Below are positions 1-5,071 of a stretch of 12,417 nt of DNA, one piece after another (position 1 is the stretch's first letter; each line of letters opens with the position of its first letter). The DNA lies in contig QNEY01000024.1 in the NCBI GenBank assembly GCA_003645385.1, positions 1 to 12,417 on the forward strand. Direction: 5' to 3'. A program made the position numbers and the translations under genes. Below the pieces are notes generated by a model. That model was given only the letters and a program-made list of their open reading frames with translations, made no database searches and was not told where the DNA came from. The stretch is from Gammaproteobacteria bacterium (GTDB lineage Bacteria > Pseudomonadota > Gammaproteobacteria > Nitrosococcales > Methylophagaceae).

Positions 1-914
1 CCACAGTTCAAACCTTCAGGTTCAAGGAAAATTTGATGTGATGCTCGATCTGCAAATCGCACCACTTTATCTTCTATTGATGGACAATATCGCGGACCAA
101 CACCTTCAATTTCACCGCCGTACATTGGTGATCGATCAAGGTTTAAACGAATCACCTCATGAGTATTTTCATTGGTATGAGTGATATAACAAGAAATCTG
201 ATCAGGATGATCTGAGCGCGATCCCAAAAAGGAAAATACCGGTGTTGGTGTATCACCTGGCTGTTCTGCCAATTGTGAAAAATTAATACTGTTAGTGGCA
301 ATACGTGGTGGTGTACCCGTTTTTAGGCGATCAACTCTAAAAGGCAATGCCCGTAATCGTTGCGCCAATGAAATCGAGGCAGGATCGCCTGCTCGTCCTC
401 CTTGATGATTTTGCATACCAATATGAATTAAACCACCGAGGAATGTGCCAACAGTCAATATCACTGATTTAGCAGAAAAACGTAATCCAACTTGAGTCTC
501 AACTCCAACCACACGATCATTTTCAACAATCAGATCATCAACAGTTTGTTGAAATAAATATAAATTAGGTTGAGATTCCAGATATCCCCGCACAGCCGCC
601 TTATAACGCACACGATCAGCTTGAGCTCGTGTTGCTCTCACAGCAGGGCCTTTACTGGCGTTCAAAATTCGAAACTGGATGCCCCCAAGATCAGCAGCCT
701 GGGCCATAATGCCACCTAAAGCATCAATTTCTTTGACCAAATGACCTTTACCAATACCACCAATGGCAGGGTTACAACTCATCTGGCCCAATGTTTCGAT
801 ATTCTGTGTCAGCAGCAGTGTTTTGACACCCTGGCGTGCTGATGCCAATGCTGCTTCTGTACCAGCATGGCCTCCACCAACAACAATGACGTCATAATGA
901 TCCTGATAACTCAT
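1..914 (-). CDS. mnmG: tRNA uridine-5-carboxymethylaminomethyl modification enzyme MnmG (GidA), 5' part only
   Basis: MnmG, with MnmE, installs the carboxymethylaminomethyl group on the wobble uridine (U34) of certain tRNAs in the cytoplasm, using FAD and a folate donor. The reading frame starts at ATG 914-912 and runs leftward without a stop to the window edge, giving 304 full codons, about half of the usual 620-630 residues. The N-terminus (MSYQDHYDVIVVGGGHAG) carries the FAD dinucleotide-binding glycines at residues 13-18. Further family hallmarks are Cys47 in SCNPAIGGIGKGHLVKE, the GGRAGD motif, and Cys277 in GPRYCPSIEDK; both cysteines fall at the same numbers as in E. coli MnmG. The C-terminal MnmE-binding half lies outside the window. 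I see no strong Shine-Dalgarno sequence before the ATG, but the start matches the family N-terminus. Its upstream neighbour dgkA is divergent. Confidence 0.97.
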   Translation of the reverse strand, partial: MSYQDHYDVIVVGGGHAGTEAALASARQGVKTLLLTQNIETLGQMSCNPAIGGIGKGHLVKEIDALGGIMAQAADLGGIQFRILNASKGPAVRATRAQADRVRYKAAVRGYLESQPNLYLFQQTVDDLIVENDRVVGVETQVGLRFSAKSVILTVGTFLGGLIHIGMQNHQGGRAGDPASISLAQRLRALPFRVDRLKTGTPPRIATNSINFSQLAEQPGDTPTPVFSFLGSRSDHPDQISCYITHTNENTHEVIRLNLDRSPMYGGEIEGVGPRYCPSIEDKVVRFADRASHQIFLEPEGLNC

Positions 915-1039
915 AAAAAAGTTCTATCACTTAAAAATATTAAATAGCCTGCGATTTTAACACGCACGCAAAAATTTTGAGCTAAAAGCAGTAGTCATCC
1001 TATTTTTATAAACCTTATAACTGTATGAACTATCATGAT

Positions 1040-1067
1040 TTTTCATCCTCTCCATCCATGGTATAGT
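1040..1067 (+). promoter_or_regulatory. Candidate sigma-70 promoter for dgkA
   Basis: A TTTTCA hexamer (1040-1045, 4/6 match to the -35 consensus) is followed after 16 bp by TATAGT (1062-1067, 5/6 match to the -10 consensus). It sits 33 bp upstream of the dgkA ATG at 1100, and a Shine-Dalgarno AGGA lies at 1086-1089. The rest of the 185-bp mnmG-dgkA gap is AT-rich and must also hold the mnmG promoter on the other strand, which I could not pick out convincingly. Confidence 0.4.
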
Positions 1068-1099
1068 CTTGCCCAATCAATTATCAGGACAAAATCCAC

Positions 1100-1456
1100 A
1101 TGAATAAAAATACCGGGATTATGCGACTTGTTTATGCGTGCCAGTATTCGTGGCAAGGGTTTCGCTCAGCACTTGTTAATGAAGCAGCATTTCTACAAGA
1201 ATTTGTTGCATTAGTGCTGCTAACTGGCTTGAGCTTTGTTCTTGATGTCTCTAGTTTTGAACGCCTAGCAATGATTGTAAGTTTAGTATTAATACTAATT
1301 GTAGAAATACTTAATTCCGCTATTGAATGTGTAGTCGATCGTATCAGTAACGAACATCACACTCTATCAGGGCGCGCTAAAGACTATGGTTCTTTAGCTG
1401 TTTTACTCAGCATTCTAATTGCAACAGCAATCTGGACAGTGATTCTCGTTAATTAG
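1100..1456 (+). CDS. dgkA: Diacylglycerol kinase (DgkA, prokaryotic integral membrane type)
   Basis: This small inner-membrane kinase phosphorylates diacylglycerol with ATP to phosphatidate, returning to phospholipid synthesis the diacylglycerol released by transfer of head groups to periplasmic glucans or other envelope polymers. The 118-residue length is typical. Alignment by eye to the E. coli enzyme gives identical numbering for the active-site residues: Glu28, Glu69, Asn72, Glu76, Lys94 and Asp95. The signature is VEILNSAIE (68-76) followed by LSGRAKD (89-95). An N-terminal amphipathic helix precedes three membrane helices at roughly 30-48, 55-80 and 96-117. The start is supported by AGGA at 1086-1089. 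Its last 8 bp overlap the end of lgt on the opposite strand, so the two genes converge with no terminator between them. Confidence 0.97.
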   Translation: MNKNTGIMRLVYACQYSWQGFRSALVNEAAFLQEFVALVLLTGLSFVLDVSSFERLAMIVSLVLILIVEILNSAIECVVDRISNEHHTLSGRAKDYGSLAVLLSILIATAIWTVILVN

Positions 1457-2222
1457 AATTACGATATGCTCGAGCAATAAAAAAGATGCCTAGAAAAATC
1501 ATTGGTAATGACAAAATTTGGCCCATCGTTAACCAATCCAAAGCCAGATAGCCATATTGCTGATCTGGAATTCGCACCAATTCAATTATAAATCTAAATA
1601 CTCCATAGCCTAATAAAAACAAGCCTGACACTGCGCCTAGTGGTTTTGGCTTAGAGGAATACCACCACAAAATAATAAACAACGCCAAGCCTTCCAGACC
1701 TGCTTCATAGAGCTGTGATGGATGACGCGGCAAAGGGCCGCCATTGGGGAAAATAATTGCCCACGGTACATCAGTGACTTTGCCCCACAACTCAGCATTA
1801 ATAAAATTACCAATTCGGCCAAAGAACAAACCAATAGGTACCATAGGTGCAATGAAATCACTAATCGTAAAATAGGATTTACCCGTTTTTCTGGAAAATA
1901 ACCAGAAGGCAGTTAACACTCCTAATAAACCACCATGAAATGACATGCCACCTTGCCAAATTTTAAATACGTTTAAAGGATGAGCCAGAACATTGGGTAA
2001 ATCATAAAATATGCTGTAACCCAGACGACCACCAACGATCACACCGATTGCACCATAAAACAATAGATCTTCAACTTCTGTTGCTGTCCAGCCATTACGT
2101 TGTGCACGTACACGCCCCAACCACCATGCTCCGGCAAAACCAAATAAATACATCAAACCATACCAATGGATTTGTAATGGCCCTAGCGACAAAGCTACTG
2201 GATCAAATTGTGGATAAACCAT
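1449..2222 (-). CDS. lgt: Prolipoprotein diacylglyceryl transferase (Lgt)
   Basis: Lgt moves the diacylglyceryl group of phosphatidylglycerol onto the lipobox cysteine of prolipoproteins, the first step of lipoprotein maturation in the inner membrane. The 257-residue protein is polytopic. It has the expected early Tyr21 (IHWYGLMY), HGGLLG at 96-101, the family signature GRIGNFIN at 135-142 followed by Glu144 (ELWG), RHPSQLYE at 166-173, and late Arg210/Glu214 in FRFIIELVR. These correspond to residues known to matter in E. coli Lgt (Tyr26, His103, Arg143, Asn146, Glu151, Arg239, Glu243). The ATG at 2222-2220 is preceded by only a modest purine stretch. The usual gammaproteobacterial neighbour thyA is not downstream; instead the convergent dgkA overlaps the 3' end by 8 bp. 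Confidence 0.97.
   Translation of the reverse strand: MVYPQFDPVALSLGPLQIHWYGLMYLFGFAGAWWLGRVRAQRNGWTATEVEDLLFYGAIGVIVGGRLGYSIFYDLPNVLAHPLNVFKIWQGGMSFHGGLLGVLTAFWLFSRKTGKSYFTISDFIAPMVPIGLFFGRIGNFINAELWGKVTDVPWAIIFPNGGPLPRHPSQLYEAGLEGLALFIILWWYSSKPKPLGAVSGLFLLGYGVFRFIIELVRIPDQQYGYLALDWLTMGQILSLPMIFLGIFFIARAYRNSN
2209..2217 (-). other. Perfect DnaA-box 9-mer inside the lgt start
   Basis: The minus strand reads TTATCCACA, identical to the high-affinity E. coli DnaA box, across codons 2-5 of lgt (Val-Tyr-Pro-Gln). It may simply be coding sequence. A second identical 9-mer lies near the start of hemE (6541-6549). Only about 0.1 occurrences would be expected by chance in a random window of this size. 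Confidence 0.3.
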
Positions 2223-2267
2223 TGTTTCTTAACGACCTCTGAATAATCTGTCTTAAAAAGTGTTGTC

Positions 2268-2276
2268 ATCATATCA
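2268..2276 (-). promoter_or_regulatory. Candidate extended -10 promoter element for lgt
   Basis: Read on the minus strand this is TGATATGAT: an extended -10 (TG, one base, then TATGAT, 5/6 match). A weak -35-like ATTGTT lies about 16 bp further upstream. It is about 46 bp ahead of the lgt start. The region is AT-rich, so a chance match is possible. Confidence 0.3.
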
Positions 2277-2315
2277 AGCGCTACCATAAAACAATAATAA
2301 GAAAGCATATAAGTC

Positions 2316-2362
2316 CGCACCATTCACGAGCGAACCTGTTTTTTACGCACCAAAACAATGCA
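2316..2362 (+). promoter_or_regulatory. Two NtrC-like activator sites (upstream activating sequence)
   Basis: Two 17-bp stretches resemble the NtrC consensus TGCACCA-N3-TGGTGCA. The site at 2346-2362 matches 6/7 in the left half (CGCACCA) and 4/7 in the right half (ATGCA end). The site at 2316-2332 matches 6/7 in the left half (CGCACCA) and 3/7 in the right half. Their starts are exactly 30 bp apart, near three helical turns, which suits side-by-side binding of NtrC dimers on one DNA face. The centres lie about 129 and 99 bp upstream of the predicted transcription start near 2453, a usual distance for such enhancers. Confidence 0.55.
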
Positions 2363-2395
2363 ACAAACAGCCTCGCCCAAACAATATAAAATCAC

Positions 2396-2408
2396 TATTT
2401 CTTTGATT
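2396..2408 (-). promoter_or_regulatory. Candidate IHF-binding site between enhancer and sigma-54 promoter
   Basis: The stretch TATTTCTTTGATT matches the reversed IHF consensus (YAA-N4-TTGATW) at 8 of 9 informative positions, and A/T-rich DNA flanks it. It lies about 50 bp upstream of the predicted start, between the NtrC-like sites and the -24/-12 element, where IHF bends the DNA in many sigma-54 promoters. The consensus is degenerate and the region AT-rich, so confidence rests mainly on position. Confidence 0.4.
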
Positions 2409-2425
2409 TTACTGATATTTTTGTT

Positions 2426-2442
2426 TTGGCATGTATTGTGCA
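2426..2442 (+). promoter_or_regulatory. Sigma-54 (RpoN) -24/-12 promoter for porin-glnK-amtB
   Basis: The sequence TTGGCATGTATTGTGCA matches the consensus YTGGCACGrNNNTTGCW with three mismatches. The near-invariant GG (2428-2429) and GC (2440-2441) are present and separated by exactly 10 bp, as RpoN requires. Transcription would start near 2453, giving a leader of about 84 nt. The placement downstream of NtrC-like sites and ahead of glnK-amtB supports nitrogen-limitation control. Confidence 0.78.
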
Positions 2443-2517
2443 AAAACTGTTGCAGTCTAAATACAAGATGTTGTAGTTAAACAACACAAATAGATTAAAA
2501 GACTCTAATTATTAAAT

Positions 2518-2532
2518 GTTACGAGGAGTAAC
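2518..2532 (+). promoter_or_regulatory. Ribosome-binding site of the porin gene, in the loop of a small hairpin
   Basis: A Shine-Dalgarno GAGGAG (2523-2528) lies 8 nt before ATG 2537 and decides the start in favour of that ATG over the in-frame ATG at 2516, which has no such site. The perfect arms GTTAC (2518-2522) and GTAAC (2528-2532) flank the core GAGGA, so the site would be displayed in a 5-nt loop. Confidence 0.6.
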
Positions 2533-2536
2533 TAAA

Positions 2537-3256
2537 ATGAAACTGAAAAAAATCTCAACGCTGTGTCTAGCAGCAACTACGTTCTTTGCTGCTTCATCAG
2601 CAATTGCATGGGAAAGTGCAGATGGCGCTCACTCAACTAGTGCAAGCGTAGCTTTATCAACTGACTACGTCTGGCGTGGTTATTCACAAACTGATGAGGA
2701 AGCTGCCATTTCTGGTAGTTTTGACTACGCACACAGTAGCGGTATTTATGTCGGCACTTGGGCTTCTAATGTAGATTTTGACAGTGACACCAGTATTGAA
2801 ATTGATCTTTATGGTGGTTTTGCTAGTGAATTTGGTGACTCAGGTGTTGGTTATGATGTTGGTGTTTTACGTTATATGTACCCGAGTGAAGGCGACCTGA
2901 ATTGGAACGAGTATTACGGTTCTTTAAGCTATAGCTTCTTTAGTGTTGGCATCGCCTACTCTGATGAAGTTTATGGTAACGATAAAGATGACGGTATCTA
3001 CTACTCTGCAAGTTTTGATTATGACTTGCCTTATGACGTTGCCTTCAGTGCCGGTGTTGGTTATTACGATTATGACTTTGATGACAGCACAATTGATCCA
3101 GACAATGCCACTGACTACCGTATTGGTGTTTCTAAGGAGTTAGCAGGCTTTGGCTTTGACTTGACTTATTACGACACAGATAGTGATGGTGAAGACTTAT
3201 ATGGTAAAGATTTAGCCGAAGGTCGTGTTGTATTTACAATCTCTAAATCTATGTAA
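2537..3256 (+). CDS. TorF-family putative outer-membrane porin (Gcw_chp family)
   Basis: The 239-residue precursor has a clear Sec signal peptide: Lys-rich start MKLKK, hydrophobic core, and probable cleavage after Ala24 (AIA before WES). The mature protein of about 215 residues shows alternating aromatic/polar beta-strand patterns, Tyr/Asp/Gly richness and the family-typical beginning LSTDYVWRGYSQTDEEAAIS, which I recognise as the Gcw_chp/TorF porin family. It should form a small beta-barrel in the outer membrane; its substrate is unknown. The chain ends ISKSM, whereas barrels normally end in Phe or another aromatic. It is the first gene after the -24/-12 promoter, and glnK and amtB follow behind a terminator. 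This context suggests a role in nitrogen acquisition, perhaps passage of ammonium or another small nitrogen compound; that is inference. Confidence 0.88.
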   Translation: MKLKKISTLCLAATTFFAASSAIAWESADGAHSTSASVALSTDYVWRGYSQTDEEAAISGSFDYAHSSGIYVGTWASNVDFDSDTSIEIDLYGGFASEFGDSGVGYDVGVLRYMYPSEGDLNWNEYYGSLSYSFFSVGIAYSDEVYGNDKDDGIYYSASFDYDLPYDVAFSAGVGYYDYDFDDSTIDPDNATDYRIGVSKELAGFGFDLTYYDTDSDGEDLYGKDLAEGRVVFTISKSM

Positions 3257-3262
3257 CTCCTC

Positions 3263-3300
3263 ATTGGTCGCTCCATTCTCTCGGAGTGGCCAATTTTTTT
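3263..3300 (+). terminator. Intrinsic terminator between the porin gene and glnK
   Basis: Arms at 3263-3274 and 3283-3294 form a 12-bp stem (two G-U pairs, otherwise Watson-Crick) with an 8-nt loop, followed by a T-run at 3294-3300. It begins 7 nt after the porin stop and ends 14 nt before the glnK ATG. It should reduce, but not necessarily abolish, readthrough into glnK-amtB. Confidence 0.85.
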
Positions 3301-3314
3301 AGAAGGAATATTTT

Positions 3315-3653
3315 ATGAAACAAGTAATAGCGATAATCAAGCCGTTTAAGCTTGATGATGTCCGTGAATCATTGTCTGAAATTGGTATTCAAGGTTTAAC
3401 CGTTTCAGAGGTTAAAGGCTTTGGCCGTCAAAAAGGACACACTGAACTTTACCGCGGTGCAGAATATGTAGTTGATTTTCTACCTAAACTCAAACTGGAC
3501 ATTGCAATTGACGATGATCAAGTTGATCAAGTTATCGAAGCAATTACCAAGGGTGCTAACACTGGAAAAATCGGTGACGGCAAAATCTTTGTTTACCCAT
3601 TAGAGCAAGTGGTTCGGATTCGCACAGGCGAAACCGGCCCTGATGCTCTATAA
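3315..3653 (+). CDS. glnK: P-II family nitrogen regulatory protein, GlnK type by context
   Basis: The trimeric cytoplasmic P-II sensor binds ATP/ADP and 2-oxoglutarate. Depending on uridylylation of Tyr51 it blocks AmtB and tunes glutamine synthetase and NtrB. The 112 residues are full length. The T-loop (about 37-55) carries Tyr51 in LYRGAEYVVDF. The nucleotide-site residues Lys58, Gly87-Lys90 (GDGK) and Arg101/Arg103 (RIRTGE) are all present. AAGGA at 3303-3307 supports the ATG. The gene lies 18 nt upstream of amtB, the conserved glnK-amtB pairing. Thr43 and Asp54 resemble enteric GlnB more than GlnK, so the name rests on linkage. Expression would come from the sigma-54 promoter by readthrough of the terminator just upstream, since I see no separate promoter in the 58-nt gap. 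Confidence 0.95.
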   Translation: MKQVIAIIKPFKLDDVRESLSEIGIQGLTVSEVKGFGRQKGHTELYRGAEYVVDFLPKLKLDIAIDDDQVDQVIEAITKGANTGKIGDGKIFVYPLEQVVRIRTGETGPDAL

Positions 3654-3671
3654 GCTTGAGGAGTAATTAGA

Positions 3672-4943
3672 ATGGAAAATCAAATTTTCGAACTCCAGTA
3701 TGCCTTAGATACCTTTTACTTTTTGGTAATGGGCGCATTGGTTATGTGGATGGCTGCTGGCTTTTCAATGTTAGAAGCAGGCTTAGTCCGTGCAAAAAAT
3801 ACCACTGAAATCTTGACAAAAAATGTATTATTGTTCGCAATTTCATGTACAGCATATCTCGTTATTGGTTATGACATCATGTATGGCGGCGGCATATTCC
3901 TAGAGGGTATTGCTGGCGGTGAAACTTTAACTGCAGATGCCTTAGCTGCTTCAGCTGAAGCTGGTTTTGATGGTGGCTCTGTTTATTCATCAGCCTCAGA
4001 CTTCTTCTTCCAAGTTGTGTTTGTTGCAACAGCGATGTCGATTGTTTCTGGTGCCGTTGCTGAGCGTATGAAGTTATGGGCATTTGCTGCTTTTGCTATC
4101 GTAATGACTGCATTTATCTACCCAATGGAAGGTGCTTGGACTTGGGGCGGTAACGATGTCTTTGGTATGTTTAACCTTGGCGACCTTGGCTTCCTTGACT
4201 TTGCCGGTTCAGGTATTGTTCATATGGCTGGTGCATCAGCTGCTTTAGCAGGTGTTATCTTACTTGGTGCTCGTAAAGGCAAATACGGTCCTAACGGTGA
4301 AATTCGTCCAATTACTGGTGCTAATTTACCTATGGCAACATTAGGTACCTTCATCTTATGGATGGGTTGGTTCGGCTTTAATGGTGGTTCAGTATTAAAA
4401 CTAGGTGATATGGCAAGCGCTAACGCAGTTGCAATGGTATTCCTAAATACCAATGCTGCGGCTGCAGGTGGTGTAATTGCTGCGCTTCTCGTTGCTAAAA
4501 TGATGTTTGGCAAAGCTGATTTAACCATGATTTTGAATGGTGCATTAGCAGGTCTAGTTGCTATCACTGCTGGTCCTGATACTCCTACCCCATTAGTAGC
4601 AACATTGATTGGTGCTGCCGGTGGTGCATTAGTTGTATTCTCAATCGTCACTTTAGATAAACTAAAGATTGATGATCCAGTTGGTGCCATATCTGTTCAT
4701 GGTGTCGTTGGTTTATGGGGCCTATTAGCTGTGCCTTTAACAAATGGAGATGCAAGTTTCACAGGTCAATTGATCGGTGCCGCAACTATCTTTGTTTGGG
4801 TATTTGGTACTAGCTTCATCACGTGGTCAGTGCTGAAAATGGTAATGGGCATCCGTGTTACGGAGCAAGAAGAATACGAAGGTGTTGATTTAAGTGAATG
4901 TGGTATGGAAGCATATCCAGAATTCACTAATAACACTCACTAA
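3672..4943 (+). CDS. amtB: Ammonium channel AmtB
   Basis: This inner-membrane trimeric channel conducts ammonium/ammonia and is closed by non-uridylylated GlnK. The 423 residues form about eleven membrane helices. Visible hallmarks are AGFSMLEAGLVRAKN near the N-terminus (29-43), Asp176 in LDFAGSGIVH, the pore twin-histidine pair His184 and His343 (IVHMAGA and ISVHGVVG), and WFGFNGGS at 233-240. Unlike E. coli AmtB there is no obvious separate signal peptide; the chain goes quickly into the first helix. A periplasmic loop around 75-108 is rather long. The C-terminal tail (about 395-423) contains the conserved Amt pattern, here GVDLSECGMEAYPEF, with Cys where many homologues have His. GAGGAG at 3658-3663 sits 8 nt before the ATG. 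A strong terminator follows. Confidence 0.97.
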   Translation: MENQIFELQYALDTFYFLVMGALVMWMAAGFSMLEAGLVRAKNTTEILTKNVLLFAISCTAYLVIGYDIMYGGGIFLEGIAGGETLTADALAASAEAGFDGGSVYSSASDFFFQVVFVATAMSIVSGAVAERMKLWAFAAFAIVMTAFIYPMEGAWTWGGNDVFGMFNLGDLGFLDFAGSGIVHMAGASAALAGVILLGARKGKYGPNGEIRPITGANLPMATLGTFILWMGWFGFNGGSVLKLGDMASANAVAMVFLNTNAAAAGGVIAALLVAKMMFGKADLTMILNGALAGLVAITAGPDTPTPLVATLIGAAGGALVVFSIVTLDKLKIDDPVGAISVHGVVGLWGLLAVPLTNGDASFTGQLIGAATIFVWVFGTSFITWSVLKMVMGIRVTEQEEYEGVDLSECGMEAYPEFTNNTH

Positions 4944-4966
4944 ACTTCATTCATTAGCTCAAACTT

Positions 4967-4998
4967 AAAAGGCGGTTCGATTTCGAGCCGCCTTTTTT
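4967..4998 (+). terminator. Intrinsic terminator after amtB
   Basis: A GC-rich stem is formed by 4971-4979 and 4984-4992 (one G-U pair) with a 4-nt loop. It is preceded by AAAA (4967-4970) and followed by TTTTTT (4993-4998). It lies 23 nt after the amtB stop and closes the porin-glnK-amtB unit. Confidence 0.92.
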
Positions 4999-5008
4999 GC
5001 TTTTTAAC

Positions 5009-5037
5009 TTGTAATAATCTGCTCCAAGTATTATTTT
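5009..5037 (+). promoter_or_regulatory. Weak sigma-70-like promoter before the two-helix membrane protein gene
   Basis: TTGTAA (5009-5014, 4/6) and TATTTT (5032-5037, 4/6) are separated by 17 bp and placed 34 bp upstream of the ATG at 5072. The gene needs its own promoter because a strong terminator precedes it, but this match is only suggestive. Confidence 0.25.
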
Positions 5038-5071
5038 TATGTCTCATAGTAATTAAACAGGACGTTCATAG

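Larger units (their letters stand above)
2223..2536. other. Intergenic control region between lgt and the porin gene
   Basis: This 314-bp non-coding stretch separates two divergent genes. On the plus strand it holds, in order, two NtrC-like sites (2316-2362), an IHF-like site (2396-2408), a -24/-12 promoter (2426-2442), and a leader of about 84 nt with a short hairpin (arms 2469-2474 and 2481-2486) and a second hairpin around the ribosome-binding site. On the minus strand it must contain the lgt promoter. No small open reading frame or RNA gene is evident. Confidence 0.7.

Noticed and set aside
1..8. Unusual residues (Asn-Cys) at the truncated end of the mnmG product as a possible frameshift
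   Set aside because: This position varies in the family, and the window ends before the frame can be tested.
1081..1100. Split DnaA-box-like sequence before dgkA
   Set aside because: The two halves resembling TTATC and TCCACA are separated by intervening bases and do not form a 9-mer box.
1457..2222. Absence of thyA next to lgt as evidence of rearrangement
   Set aside because: The lgt-thyA linkage is common but not universal, and no mobile-element remnant or base-composition shift is seen.
2516..2518. ATG seven codons upstream as the porin start
   Set aside because: It has no Shine-Dalgarno and would add a non-signal-like extension before a perfect signal peptide. The ATG at 2537 has GAGGAG at ideal spacing.
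2564..2566. Cys10 of the porin as a lipobox cysteine
   Set aside because: It lies before the hydrophobic core rather than after it, and the AIA motif at 22-24 gives a normal signal peptidase I site.
4220..4690. Long open frame antisense to amtB
   Set aside because: It is a shadow of the strongly conserved amtB coding frame, with no ribosome-binding site and a low-complexity Ala/Pro/Ile-rich product.
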